From positions 1,178,001 to 1,242,000 of the forward strand of contig NZ_BHZC01000001.1 of NCBI RefSeq assembly GCF_003865135.1: DNA of 64,000 nucleotides, read 5' to 3'. The notes under the pieces were generated by a model. The model was given only the letters and a program-made list of their open reading frames with translations. It made no database searches and was not told the DNA's origin. Origin of the DNA: Streptomyces chrestomyceticus JCM 4735. GTDB lineage: Bacteria > Actinomycetota > Actinomycetes > Streptomycetales > Streptomycetaceae. Numbering within the stretch: position 1 is the stretch's first letter; each line of letters begins with the position of its first letter. Of the stretch, positions 25,732-34,686 are shown in pieces. The translations under genes and the position numbers were made by a program.

Positions 25732-26856
25732 TCAGCCGGCGGGCTGCGCCGCCCACGCGTGCGCGCGTGCGGCGTCGTCCGCCGCGCCACGCGTCTGGGC
25801 GTGAGTGGCCGGAACCAGTCCCCACCACCAGGAGATGACGGGGATGTCCAGCGGCGCGCGGCTGTCGTCGGTGGGCGTGGAGCGCAGCGTCGAAGGCAGC
25901 CGGGCCGGGTCGTCCGGGGTGGTGTAGCGCAGGGAGGTGATGCCCCAGTCCTGGGAGCCGCGGATGAACGTACCCAGGTTGTGCAGGTACTGGCGCAGTT
26001 GCGGGCTGGCCTGCGGCCGCAGGTGCGCGGTCAGGCGCATGAACAGCGTCATCACGCGGTCCCGCTGGGCTATCGCCGTGGTCAGGGCCTCTTCCTGGGA
26101 TATGCCGTACTCGTTCTGGAGGACGCGCAGCACGTTGAGGTAGTAGCCGGACCCCCGGCTCTCCTTGTGGTGGGAGAAGATGTCGTTGTCCCAGGTGATG
26201 ATGAAGGAGGCCATCTCGGCCGCGGCGCGCACGGACTTGTGGTCGCGCTCGTGCGGCTGGAGTTCGTAGCCGTGCCCCATCTCCAGCATGGGCAGGACGA
26301 CCGAGGTCGCCCCGTCGTACAGGCGCATGAGGGTGTAGTCGGGCAGGCTCGGCACGGCGCCCGAGCGCCGGTAGGACGCCTCCCACACCACGGAGAAGAA
26401 GTATTCGCGCAGGGCGTCGATCCAGCGCGCGGCCTGGCCGTCCGTGCCGTGGCGGGCGATGCGGTGCCGCAGGTCGCGCAGGCCCTCGGCGAGGCTGTCG
26501 CCCGGCAGGACGGGGGCCTCGGGGTTCTGCGCGACGCGCAGCAGGCGGTGCAGTACGCCGGTGAGCGCGCCCGGATCGTGGCCGAGATCGCTCTCCTCGC
26601 AGTACCCGTCGTCGACGCCGAAGAGCCACAGGACGAAGTCGGCGAGGAGGGAGACGACCTCCTCACGGCCGTCGGGCAGGATGCGGGCCGAGAAGCCGCC
26701 GATCCCATGGGTGACCAGCCGTCCGCGCAGTTCGTCCGAGCCTATGGAGAAACGATTCGCCCAGGCGGTCGTCCGGGCCTCGATCTCCACGTGCCGGGGG
26801 TGGACGGCGGGCGGGATGGGCGAGTAGGTCGGCGGAACGGTCAGCTCGGGTCCCAC
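25732..26856 (-). CDS. Class I sesquiterpene synthase, selinadiene synthase-like
   Basis: 374 residues from GTG 26856, chosen because GAGAGGTGG precedes it; the ATG at 26913 has no ribosome site. The Mg-binding motifs are a DDxxxE form (VDDGYCEE) and NDIFSHHKE (N-D-x2-S-x3-E). A RY pair (SLRYTTPDD) lies near the C-terminus. The opening ELTVPPTYSPI, LLADFVLWLFGVDDG and YDGATSVVLPMLEMGHGYEL closely recall the selina-4(15),7(11)-diene synthase of Streptomyces pristinaespiralis as I remember it. It should cyclise farnesyl diphosphate in the cytosol. No prenyl transferase is adjacent. Confidence 0.9.
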   Translation of the reverse strand: MGPELTVPPTYSPIPPAVHPRHVEIEARTTAWANRFSIGSDELRGRLVTHGIGGFSARILPDGREEVVSLLADFVLWLFGVDDGYCEESDLGHDPGALTGVLHRLLRVAQNPEAPVLPGDSLAEGLRDLRHRIARHGTDGQAARWIDALREYFFSVVWEASYRRSGAVPSLPDYTLMRLYDGATSVVLPMLEMGHGYELQPHERDHKSVRAAAEMASFIITWDNDIFSHHKESRGSGYYLNVLRVLQNEYGISQEEALTTAIAQRDRVMTLFMRLTAHLRPQASPQLRQYLHNLGTFIRGSQDWGITSLRYTTPDDPARLPSTLRSTPTDDSRAPLDIPVISWWWGLVPATHAQTRGAADDAARAHAWAAQPAG

Positions 26857-26932
26857 GCCTGACCACCTCTCAGCAGCGTCATGGCACATTCGGCCGGATT
26901 TGGAAACAGACATGTCGGTCTTTGATTGATCA

Positions 26933-26947
26933 ACTATGGCGCATAGT
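26933..26947. promoter_or_regulatory. Perfect inverted repeat upstream of the terpene synthase
   Basis: ACTATG (26933-26938), GCG, CATAGT (26942-26947). It lies 77 bases upstream of the preferred GTG start in unusually AT-rich sequence that also contains TTGATTGATCAA (26922-26933). Candidate operator or promoter element. Confidence 0.4.
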
Positions 26948-27132
26948 ACGCATCCAGTGCCCCTGATCCAATAGCGTCTTCGTGTCTATGACAAATTTCG
27001 GAGGGGGATCGTCCGTTTTCTTCGGCGACGTCCGGCCACCCGGACGCCGCCCGCCGGCGGCAGCCGCGGTGCTCGTACCGATGACGGCCTGCCCCTACGC
27101 CCCCTGACGGGCCGTCGGGCGGGCTTCTGCTG

Positions 27133-28002
27133 TCAGGCGGCCTTCGGCAGAAAAGCACGCAGATGCGCGAGCAGCGCTTCCGGGGCCTCCTCCGCGATGA
27201 AGTGCCCGCACTCGGCGATCTCCGCGCCGGTCACCAGCTCCGGCTGCGCGGTATGGTCCCGCCAGATGTCCAGCGTCGGCAGCCGCGCGGGCAGGCCGGC
27301 CGCTCCCCACAGGGCCAGGACCGGGACGGTCAGCAGCCGCCCCTCGGCGAAGTCCGCGTCGTCCAGGGCCACGTCCGTCTCCATGGCCCGGTAGTCGTCG
27401 AAGCCCGCGCGCAACGCGCCGGGGCGGGAGAACGCCGCCACGTACGCGTCCACGGCCTCGTCGGTCAGCGCGTGCCGGTTGTAGGTCCAGCGCTCGAAGA
27501 AGTACTCCAGGTAGCCCCGGACGTCCGCACCGGCCAGCCGCTCGGGCAGGTCGGGCTGGAGGTGGAAGAACCAGTGCCAGTACCCGGCGGCGATCGTGGC
27601 GTCCGTGCGGCGCGCCATCTCCCGCGTCGGCACGATGTCCAGCAGCGCGACCCGTTCCACCTGTTCGGGCCGGTCCAGTGCCCAGCGGTGGGCCACCCGG
27701 GCGCCCCGGTCGTGCCCGACGACGGCGGCCCGTTCATACCCCAGCGACTCGACGAGACCCGCCATGTCGGCGGCCATCCGCCGCTTGTCGTAGCCGGTCG
27801 TGGGCTTGTCGCTGCGACCATAACCGCGCAGGTCGGGCGCCACGACGGTGTAGTCCCGCGCCAGTTCGCCGAGGACCGGCTGCCAGCACCGGGAGGTCTG
27901 CGGCCAGCCGTGCAGCAGCACCACCAGCGGGCCGGAGCCCGCCCGGGTGTAGTGCAGCCGCAGACCGTCCACCTGGGCCACGCCTGTGGTCGTACCGTCC
28001 AC
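27133..28002 (-). CDS. Alpha/beta hydrolase, haloacetate dehalogenase/epoxide hydrolase type
   Basis: 289 residues from GTG 28002, with GGAAGGGA about eight bases upstream. LLHGWPQTSRCW is the HGxP oxyanion region, and the nucleophile elbow VGHDRGARVAHR has Asp instead of Ser, as in dehalogenases and epoxide hydrolases. The catalytic His is in AECGHFIAEEAPE. The cap (GYWHWFFHLQPDLPERL, then YLEYFFERW) matches the fluoroacetate dehalogenase/epoxide hydrolase branch. Cytosolic, substrate unknown. A run of in-frame sequence upstream of 28002 is not coding-like. Confidence 0.88.
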   Translation of the reverse strand: MDGTTTGVAQVDGLRLHYTRAGSGPLVVLLHGWPQTSRCWQPVLGELARDYTVVAPDLRGYGRSDKPTTGYDKRRMAADMAGLVESLGYERAAVVGHDRGARVAHRWALDRPEQVERVALLDIVPTREMARRTDATIAAGYWHWFFHLQPDLPERLAGADVRGYLEYFFERWTYNRHALTDEAVDAYVAAFSRPGALRAGFDDYRAMETDVALDDADFAEGRLLTVPVLALWGAAGLPARLPTLDIWRDHTAQPELVTGAEIAECGHFIAEEAPEALLAHLRAFLPKAA

Positions 28003-28187
28003 CGTCCGTTCCCTTCCAGACCGTTCGAACCGTCGCCGGGCACGGCCGCCGCACATCGGCCAGGCGCGGATGCCCCAGCACCAGCCGGCGCGGCTCACCC
28101 TCTCAGGGGGTTACCGCCATCGCAAGCATGTCGGGCGGGGCGTGGACCGGAGCGCGGGCGGCCCGGCGGTTCCGGTTCGAGGGGGGC

Positions 28188-28214
28188 GAAGTGAAGGCTT
28201 CGAAGAAGTGAAGG
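28188..28214. repeat. Short direct repeat GAAGTGAAGG
   Basis: Two exact 10-base copies at 28188-28197 and 28205-28214, centred on the palindrome CTTCGAAG (28198-28205), just beyond the stop of the HAD gene. It lies in the 226-base gap between the alpha/beta hydrolase start and the HAD gene end. Significance unclear. Confidence 0.5.
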
Positions 28215-28228
28215 GTGCGGCGCGGAGG

Positions 28229-28741
28229 TCACGTACGCCCCTCGCGTTCCTGCGCGTCCTTCAGGTCGGCGGAGGGCACGGCCCAGCGGGCCCGTACGAC
28301 CGGGTACCCGGCCTGCTCGCAGGCGTCGCAGACCAACTCGTCGTCGTCCACGACATGGCGTACGTCGCGGCCTTCCGCCAGGCGGCTCAGGAGTTCCAGC
28401 TTGGTGTACCGGGCGGGGCGCCGGTCCTGGTCCGGGCGCATGTACAGCCGCCCTTCGGGCAGGCCGTGCTGTCCGAGCCAGGCCAGGGTGTCCCGGCGGC
28501 AGCGCTCGGGGCGGCCCGTCAGGTAGACGACCTCGCACTCCTCGGCGCTCTGCCGGGCCAGTTCCACGCCCTTCGCGAGCGGCGGGTCGTCCGGGGCCGC
28601 GGCGAAGAAGCCCTTCCAGTCGCGCGGCCGGCGCTCCAGGAAGTGCTGGCGGTGTCCGGTGTCGGCGAGCGTGCCGTCCAGGTCGAAGACCGCCAGGGGC
28701 CGCGCGGCCTTGCCGCGGCCGCCGCTCTTCGTTTCCGTCAT
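28229..28741 (-). CDS. HAD-superfamily phosphatase, polynucleotide-kinase-3'-phosphatase-like
   Basis: 170 residues. HAD motif I AVFDLDGTLADT is followed by motif II YLTGRPE and acidic motif IV VVDDDELVCDA. The RHQHFL segment and overall size resemble the phosphatase halves attached to polynucleotide kinases. GAGGGAA precedes the ATG. It is a stand-alone cytosolic phosphatase; nucleic acid or small phosphate ester substrates are both possible. Confidence 0.8.
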   Translation of the reverse strand: MTETKSGGRGKAARPLAVFDLDGTLADTGHRQHFLERRPRDWKGFFAAAPDDPPLAKGVELARQSAEECEVVYLTGRPERCRRDTLAWLGQHGLPEGRLYMRPDQDRRPARYTKLELLSRLAEGRDVRHVVDDDELVCDACEQAGYPVVRARWAVPSADLKDAQEREGRT

Positions 28742-28840
28742 CGCGTTCCCTCGTCCCGTACGGCGGTCGAAGGCAGCGTACGTGAGCCGCGATCAACGCG
28801 CCGGAGGACCACCAGCTCGTGGCGCGCTCACCGGCCGGCC

Positions 28841-31645
28841 TCAGCAGGCCCCGTGCAGCGCCCCCTCGACGAGGTCGCGCAGTTGGGAGCGGGCGGTGAT
28901 GCCCAGCTTGGGGAAGCTGCGGTAGAGGTGCGAGCCGACGGTGCGCGGGGAGAGGAAGAGCTTCTCGCCGATTTCGCGGTTGGTCAGTCCGCGGGCCGCG
29001 AGTCCGACGATCTGTTGTTGTTGGGGGGACAGTTCGGCGAGCGCGTCAGGGGCCGGTGCGGTGACGGCGAGACCGGCGGCGCGCGATTCGGTCCGGGCGC
29101 GGTCGATCCACGGGCGGGCTCCCAGGCGCCGGAACGTCTCCAGTGCCTCGGCGAGCAGTGGCCGCGCCTCGGCGATACGGCGTTGGCGCCGCAGCCATTC
29201 GGCAAGGTCCAGCAGAGCCTGGGCGCGTTCGAAGGGCCAGTGGGCGAGCACCGGTTCCGCCAGGGCCGCCCGGAAGTACGGCTCGGCGTCCTCGGGCGCC
29301 GCCAGCAGAGCACGGGCGCGGCTGAGCAGCGCGCGCAGCCGGGGTGAGGCGTGCTCCCCCAGTGTGCGCGCACAGCGCTCGACGACCGCATGGGCCTCCT
29401 CGCGCCGTCCGCTGCGCATGGCAGCCGCGGCCAGGTCCGGGAGGGCCGGGCAGGACGCGTGGTAGTGGAGCGGCGCGCCGTCCGCCGTGAAGGCCGCGCG
29501 GAGTTGGTCGTACGCGGTGTCGTACGCGCCTTCCGCGGCTGCCGCCGCGCCGAGCGCGCGACGGGCGTAGACGGTGACGGAGCGGCTCTCCAGCGGGTCG
29601 ATCAGGGCGAGCGCGTCGGCGGCGCGGGCGCGGGCCGCCGATGCGTCGCCCTGGTGGGCCAGTACGACGGCGTCCACCGTCGCCGCGCACGCCACGGCGT
29701 GGTCGAGGCCCGCCGTGGCTCCGACCGCCGCCATCCGTGCGCAGACTTCGCGGGCCTGCCCCCACCTGCCCAGTTCCACGTACGTCCAGGCGGCGGCGCC
29801 ACCCAGGCCCTCCGGCAGCGGCTCGTGCGACTCCCAGCGGTCGAAGGCCGCGTCGAAGGCGCGCGCGGCCTGCGGCGTCTCGTCCAGGACCCATGCCATG
29901 ACCGCGAGGGCGGTGAGTCTGCCCGGCCGGTGTTCCGCCTCGGCCATCGAGGCGGTGAGGGCACGGAGGAGCTGCGGCCGCCCGTCGTCCGGGGCCGACA
30001 CGGCCCGTACCCAGGCGCGCAGCCAGTCGTGTGACGCGGGCGCGTGCTCGGGGACACGCCGCAGGATGTCCTCGATGCGGCGGCGCTGGTGTTCCTCTCC
30101 CGAGTAGAAGCGGACCACCGCGGCCCCCGTCAGCAGGTCCAACGCGACGGCGGGCTGCGCGACCGCCAGTTCCTCGGCAGCTCCGGCCAGGCGGGAGAAG
30201 ACCACACTGTGGCGTGCGGTCAGCGTCGCCAGCCGGCCGGCGTGGGACGCGGCCGTGGCCAGCAGCGCCGGATCGTCGGTACGGGCGCGAGCCGCTGCGG
30301 CCAGCTCCTCGACCCAGGCGAGGTCCCCGGTGAACACGGCCGCGCCGGCCGCTTCGACCAGCAGCCGGGCGGCGTCCGCGCGCCGCGGGGCCAGCTCCGC
30401 GGCACGTTGCAGCGCTTTGGCCGCCGCCGCGTGGCCGCCCCGGCGCCGGGCCCGGTCGGCGGTCCGCTCCAGCTCGGCCGACACGGCCGCGTCCGGGCGT
30501 ACGGAGGCGGCGGCGAGGTGCCAGGCGCGGCGGTCCGGTGCGTCCGGCAGCATCCCGGCGAGCACGCGGTGGGCGTCGCGCCGCGCGTCGAAAGGCGCGG
30601 CGTGGTAGACGGCGGACCGGACCAGCGGATGGCGGAAGCGGGTGTCCCGGCCGGTACGGCGGACGAGCCCGGCCTGCTCGGCGGGCAGCCAGGCGTCGTC
30701 CTCGACGTGCGGCAGGCCGGCCGGTACGGCGGCGTGGTCGGCGGTGTCCATGGCGGCCAGGAGCAGCAGCGCCCGCGTCGTACGGGCCGGGAGGCCGGGC
30801 AGGCGGGCGGCGAAGAGCCGTTCCAGGCGGTCGGTGAGCGGGAGCGGACCGGCGGCCGGCGGCTCCCCGGCCGCGAGGCCGCTCTCCGAGTCGGCGGCGG
30901 CCCTCGTCAGTTCGGTCAGCGCCAAGGGGTTGCCACTGGCCTGGTCGAGGATGCGGGCCCTGGTCCGGCCGGTGGGACGCCGCGGCTGAAGATCCAGCAG
31001 GCGGTGTGCCGCCGCGTCGTCGAGCGGGCCGAGAGTGAGCACCGGCACCTGGCGGTCGAAGCCCGGCAGGCGGTCGTCGGTACGGGCGCCGACCAGCACC
31101 GTGACCGGTTCCTCCGCCAGCCGTCGGGCGGCGAACGCCAGGGCGTCTAGAGAAGCGCGGTCGCACCACTGGGCGTCGTCCAGTACGGCGAGTACGGGGC
31201 CCCGCTCGCCCAGGGCCGACAGCAGGCCCAGGACGGCGAGGCCGGTCAGCAGGGGGTCGGGAGACGCTCCGGCCTGCCCGGTACCGAGCGCGTCGTGGAG
31301 CGCCGCGCGCTGCCCCGGCGGCAGCGCGTCCGCCTCGGCCCGTACCGGCCGCAGCAACTGGTGCAGTGCCGAGAAGGCGAGGTCCGCCTCCGACTCGCTC
31401 CCGCAGGCGCGCAGGACGCGGGTGCCCCGGGCCGCCGCCCGGTGTGCCGCGGAGTCCAGCAGCGCGCTCTTGCCCGTGCCCGCGTCGCCGGTGAGTACCA
31501 GTACCGGGCCGGCGTCGGCCGCCGGGTCCGCCGTACGGGAGTCCACCGTACGGAAGAGGCGGGCGCGTTCCGCGTCCCGGCCGACGAGACGGTCCTCCGG
31601 GGCCGGGCCCGTGACCGTGCCGGGGGCCGCTCGGTGCTCGTCCAC
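28841..31645 (-). CDS. LAL-type regulator (AAA/STAND ATPase with C-terminal LuxR HTH)
   Basis: 934 residues from GTG 31645, with GGAG upstream. The N-terminal ATPase has Walker A LTGDAGTGKSALL and Walker B VLAVLDDAQW. A long helical TPR-like middle region follows, and the LuxR HTH ends the protein (LSPQQQQIVGLAARGLTNRE, then SPRTVGSHLYRSFPKLGI). LAL proteins are usually activators of secondary metabolism or sugar catabolism genes. It diverges across 188 bases from a metallo-hydrolase and a carboxylesterase, which are its likely targets. Confidence 0.93.
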   Translation of the reverse strand: MDEHRAAPGTVTGPAPEDRLVGRDAERARLFRTVDSRTADPAADAGPVLVLTGDAGTGKSALLDSAAHRAAARGTRVLRACGSESEADLAFSALHQLLRPVRAEADALPPGQRAALHDALGTGQAGASPDPLLTGLAVLGLLSALGERGPVLAVLDDAQWCDRASLDALAFAARRLAEEPVTVLVGARTDDRLPGFDRQVPVLTLGPLDDAAAHRLLDLQPRRPTGRTRARILDQASGNPLALTELTRAAADSESGLAAGEPPAAGPLPLTDRLERLFAARLPGLPARTTRALLLLAAMDTADHAAVPAGLPHVEDDAWLPAEQAGLVRRTGRDTRFRHPLVRSAVYHAAPFDARRDAHRVLAGMLPDAPDRRAWHLAAASVRPDAAVSAELERTADRARRRGGHAAAAKALQRAAELAPRRADAARLLVEAAGAAVFTGDLAWVEELAAAARARTDDPALLATAASHAGRLATLTARHSVVFSRLAGAAEELAVAQPAVALDLLTGAAVVRFYSGEEHQRRRIEDILRRVPEHAPASHDWLRAWVRAVSAPDDGRPQLLRALTASMAEAEHRPGRLTALAVMAWVLDETPQAARAFDAAFDRWESHEPLPEGLGGAAAWTYVELGRWGQAREVCARMAAVGATAGLDHAVACAATVDAVVLAHQGDASAARARAADALALIDPLESRSVTVYARRALGAAAAAEGAYDTAYDQLRAAFTADGAPLHYHASCPALPDLAAAAMRSGRREEAHAVVERCARTLGEHASPRLRALLSRARALLAAPEDAEPYFRAALAEPVLAHWPFERAQALLDLAEWLRRQRRIAEARPLLAEALETFRRLGARPWIDRARTESRAAGLAVTAPAPDALAELSPQQQQIVGLAARGLTNREIGEKLFLSPRTVGSHLYRSFPKLGITARSQLRDLVEGALHGAC

Positions 31646-31833
31646 GCCGTCTCCAGGAATGCGGGCTCCCGGACCGGAGCCGTCGTGCCTCGTCGCCCCA
31701 GGCTACAAGCGGCGGAACCGGCACCCGTGGGCGTGCGCGGGTGCCGGCACGGGTGCAGTCATCTGACGGATACCCCGCGCGCCCGGCCCGCTCGTACGGT
31801 TCCGGAAAACCCACGCATTCGCGAAGGCACCGC

Positions 31834-32808
31834 ATGAAAACCCGCACGGAAACCCGCAGCGACACACGCACCGACACTCGCGGTGACGCACACACGGAAA
31901 CCATCGAACTCGGAAACGTCACCATCACCCGCGTCCGGGAATACTTCGGCCCGGTCCACATGACGCCGGACACCTTCTTCCCCGACGTCCCGGAAGAGAC
32001 GTGGGAGGAGAACTCCTCCTGGATGTCCCCGGATTTCCTGGACCCCGACACCCGCATCGTCAATTCCGCGATCCAGACCTGGCTGCTGCGCAGCGAAGGC
32101 AGGACGATCCTGGTCGACACCGGCGTGGGCAATCACAAGGAGCGCCCGTACTCCCCGGTCTGGAGCCACCTCGACACCGGCTTCCTGGCCGCTCTGGCGC
32201 AGGCAGGTGCGGCGCCCGAGGACGTCGACATCGTCATCAACACGCATCTGCATGTCGACCACGTCGGCTGGAACACGTACCTGGACGGCAGGAACTGGAT
32301 TCCCACTTTCCCGAACGCCACGTATCTGATGCCGAAGGACGACTTCGACTTCTGGAATCCCGCCAACGCCCACCAGCCGGTACTCGGCCGCGGCAATCAG
32401 AACGTCTTCGAGGACAGTGTGGCTCCGGTGCACGAGGCCGGACTGACCCGATTGTGGGAGAACAGCCACCGTATCGACGCGAATCTGCGTCTGGACGCGG
32501 CTCCCGGGCACACCCCCGGCTCCTCCGTACTGACCCTCGCGTCCGGCACGGACCGCGCGGTGTTCGTCGGCGACCTGCTGCACAGTCCCGCGCAGATCCT
32601 CGCGCCGGACGCCAACAGTTGCTTCTGCGAGGACCCCGCGGGCGCCCGCGCCACCCGGCGCAAGGTGCTGGGACAGGCGGCCGACACCAACACACTCGTC
32701 ATCCCCGCGCACCTGGGCGGACACGGTGCCGCGGAGGTGGTGCGCGACGGAAGCGCGTTCGCCATCAAGGGATGGGCTCCGTTCACGCCGTACACCGAGC
32801 AGGACTGA
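31834..32808 (+). CDS. Metallo-beta-lactamase-fold hydrolase
   Basis: 324 residues. The metal motif HLHVDH is at 138-143 (in INTHLHVDHVGW), followed by PGHTPGSSVL and FVGDLLHSPAQ, the third and fourth ligand regions, and a final His in VIPAHLGGHG. The fold resembles lactonases and N-acyl-homoserine-lactone hydrolases, but the substrate is unproven. The first 20 residues (Thr/Arg/Asp repeats) are non-conserved in look. ATG 31834 follows GAAGG. Likely in one transcript with the esterase 68 bases downstream. Confidence 0.85.
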   Translation: MKTRTETRSDTRTDTRGDAHTETIELGNVTITRVREYFGPVHMTPDTFFPDVPEETWEENSSWMSPDFLDPDTRIVNSAIQTWLLRSEGRTILVDTGVGNHKERPYSPVWSHLDTGFLAALAQAGAAPEDVDIVINTHLHVDHVGWNTYLDGRNWIPTFPNATYLMPKDDFDFWNPANAHQPVLGRGNQNVFEDSVAPVHEAGLTRLWENSHRIDANLRLDAAPGHTPGSSVLTLASGTDRAVFVGDLLHSPAQILAPDANSCFCEDPAGARATRRKVLGQAADTNTLVIPAHLGGHGAAEVVRDGSAFAIKGWAPFTPYTEQD

Positions 32809-32876
32809 GCGCCAGGAGGGACCGGAGAAATCACCCGGACCACATACACCGAAGCGACCGAAGGCACCTGAGAGAC

Positions 32877-34385
32877 ATGTCTCTGCACCACCCCCACCAC
32901 CACCCGGCCCCCGTCGTGACCACCGCCCAGGGAGCGGTCCGCGGCCTGCGCCAGGACGGCAGCGCCGTCTTCATGAACATTCCCTACGCCGCCCCTCCGG
33001 TGGGCCCCGGCCGGTTCGCGCCGCCGCGCCCGCACGCCCCCTGGGACGGCGTACGGGACGCCACCATGCCGGGCCCCAACGCGCCGCAGTCCGCGCGTGA
33101 CCTGGGCAACCTGGACATGACGCCCTACTTCGGCGCCGGCTGGAGCCGCGGGGAGGATTACCTCACCGTCACCGTCCGGACGCCGCAGGACGCGGACGGC
33201 GGCCTGCCCGTCATGGTGTTCGTCCACGGCGGCGGGTTCGTCGCCGGATCGACGCGGTCCGCCTTGTACGACGGCGCCGGCTTCGCCCGCGACGGCGTCG
33301 TCCTCGTCACCCTGAACTACCGGCTCGGCATCGCGGGCTTCCTGGACCTCCCCGGGGCCCCCGCCAACCGCGGCCTCCTCGACGTCGTCGCCGCGCTGCG
33401 CTGGGTACGCGAGAACATCGCCGCCTTCGGTGGCGACCCCGACCGGGTCACCCTCTTCGGCCAGTCCGCCGGGGCCACCATCGTCGGGGGCGTGCTCGCC
33501 GCCCCGGAGGCCGCGGGCCTCGTCCGCCGGGCGATCGTCCAGAGCGGCAGCGGGCTGGGGGCCTTCAGCACCGAGCAGGCCGCCCGCGTCACCCGGGCGG
33601 CCGCCGCGGACCTGGGCGTCCAGCCGCACGCCGACGCCTTCGCGGACCTCGACGACGCCCGGCTGGTCGAGACCGCGGCCCGGCTGGCGGACATCCGCCT
33701 GCGGACCGCCACCCACCGCGACCCGCTGCTCGGCCTCAGCCCGTTCAGCCTGGTCCTGGACACCCAGCCGGCCGCGGCGGTCGCCGCGGGGGCCGCTTCC
33801 GACGTGGACCTGCTCATCGGAACCAACGCCGAGGAGGGGAACCTCTACCTGGCTCCGGTCGGCCGGTACACCACCTCGACCGGAACAGACGTCGACGCGG
33901 TGGCAGCCGATGCGCACCCGGACCCGGCGCGGCTCGTCCGGACGTACCGGACGACGCGTCCCGGGGCGTCCGCCGGGGCGCTGCGGTCCGCCGTCATGGG
34001 CGACGCGCTGTTCGGCGCGGGCACCTGGGCCCTGGCCTCCGCGCACGCCGCCCACCAGGAGTCCGCCACCTTCGGGTACGAGTTCGCGTGGCGCTCCCGG
34101 GCGCTGGACGGAACGCTGGGCGCCGCCCACGCCGTGGAGCTCCCCTTCGTCTTCGACCGTACGGACCTGCCCGGACTGCGCGGGCCCGGTGGCCTGCTCG
34201 GCCCCGGCGCGCCGCCCGCGGACCTCGCCGCCCGGATGCACCGGAGCTGGGTCCGGTTCGCCGCGACCGGCAGCCCCGGCTGGGACCCGTACGACACCGG
34301 GCGCCGGACCACGATGCGCATCGACGCCGAGTGGACCCTGACCGACGATCCGCGCGCCCCGGAGCGACGGGTCTGGGCGGCCTGA
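32877..34385 (+). CDS. Type-B carboxylesterase
   Basis: 502 residues. Oxyanion FVHGGGFVAG (117-120 HGGG), nucleophile Ser197 in FGQSAGA, Glu in IGTNAEEGNLYL and His in AAHAVELPFVF form the cholinesterase-like machinery. There is no signal peptide; the N-terminus is His-rich (SLHHPHHHP). It is probably cytosolic and acts on esters. It follows the metallo-hydrolase, so the two may open a lactone or ester substrate in turn; that is inference. Confidence 0.9.
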   Translation: MSLHHPHHHPAPVVTTAQGAVRGLRQDGSAVFMNIPYAAPPVGPGRFAPPRPHAPWDGVRDATMPGPNAPQSARDLGNLDMTPYFGAGWSRGEDYLTVTVRTPQDADGGLPVMVFVHGGGFVAGSTRSALYDGAGFARDGVVLVTLNYRLGIAGFLDLPGAPANRGLLDVVAALRWVRENIAAFGGDPDRVTLFGQSAGATIVGGVLAAPEAAGLVRRAIVQSGSGLGAFSTEQAARVTRAAAADLGVQPHADAFADLDDARLVETAARLADIRLRTATHRDPLLGLSPFSLVLDTQPAAAVAAGAASDVDLLIGTNAEEGNLYLAPVGRYTTSTGTDVDAVAADAHPDPARLVRTYRTTRPGASAGALRSAVMGDALFGAGTWALASAHAAHQESATFGYEFAWRSRALDGTLGAAHAVELPFVFDRTDLPGLRGPGGLLGPGAPPADLAARMHRSWVRFAATGSPGWDPYDTGRRTTMRIDAEWTLTDDPRAPERRVWAA

Positions 34386-34686
34386 CGCAGCGCCCGGCAC
34401 CCGGCGTACCTCACCGTCCGTACCTCGGCGCCCCGCACCTCTCCTCTTCCCCAAATTCGCACAAAGAAACGAACCCTCCCCATCGGGCGTCACCGCCGGA
34501 AAACCCCAGGCAGGCGCGGGTGCACCGGCCCCGGAACCACACCGTTCCGGGCCGGAGCCCTCGCGCACCGGCACCGCCGCGACGAGAATGTGCCCTTGAG
34601 TGCACCGCCCGCACCCGCTTAGGTGGAGGGCGGCAATTCCGCCGTCGGACGGCAGCCGTCGTCCCGATCCGAGGGAGTTGGAGCCC
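34386..34686. other. Intergenic region upstream of the ergothioneine operon
   Basis: 301 bases with no credible gene. It must hold the egt promoter. Near the 3' end are two adjacent hairpins (34629-34653) and the egtA ribosome site GGAG. A TTGAGT around 34595 is a possible -35 element, but no convincing -10 at standard spacing was seen. Confidence 0.5.
34629..34653 (+). promoter_or_regulatory. Two hairpins in the egtA leader
   Basis: GGCGG-CAATT-CCGCC (34629-34643) is followed without gap by GCCGTC-G-GACGGC (34641-34653); they share three bases, so the two folds exclude each other. They lie 34 bases before egtA. Such competing hairpins could act in attenuation or mark an operator. Confidence 0.35.

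Noticed and set aside
29046..32132. 1028-codon minus-strand frame
   Set aside because: Arginine/glycine-rich alternate frame of the LAL gene.
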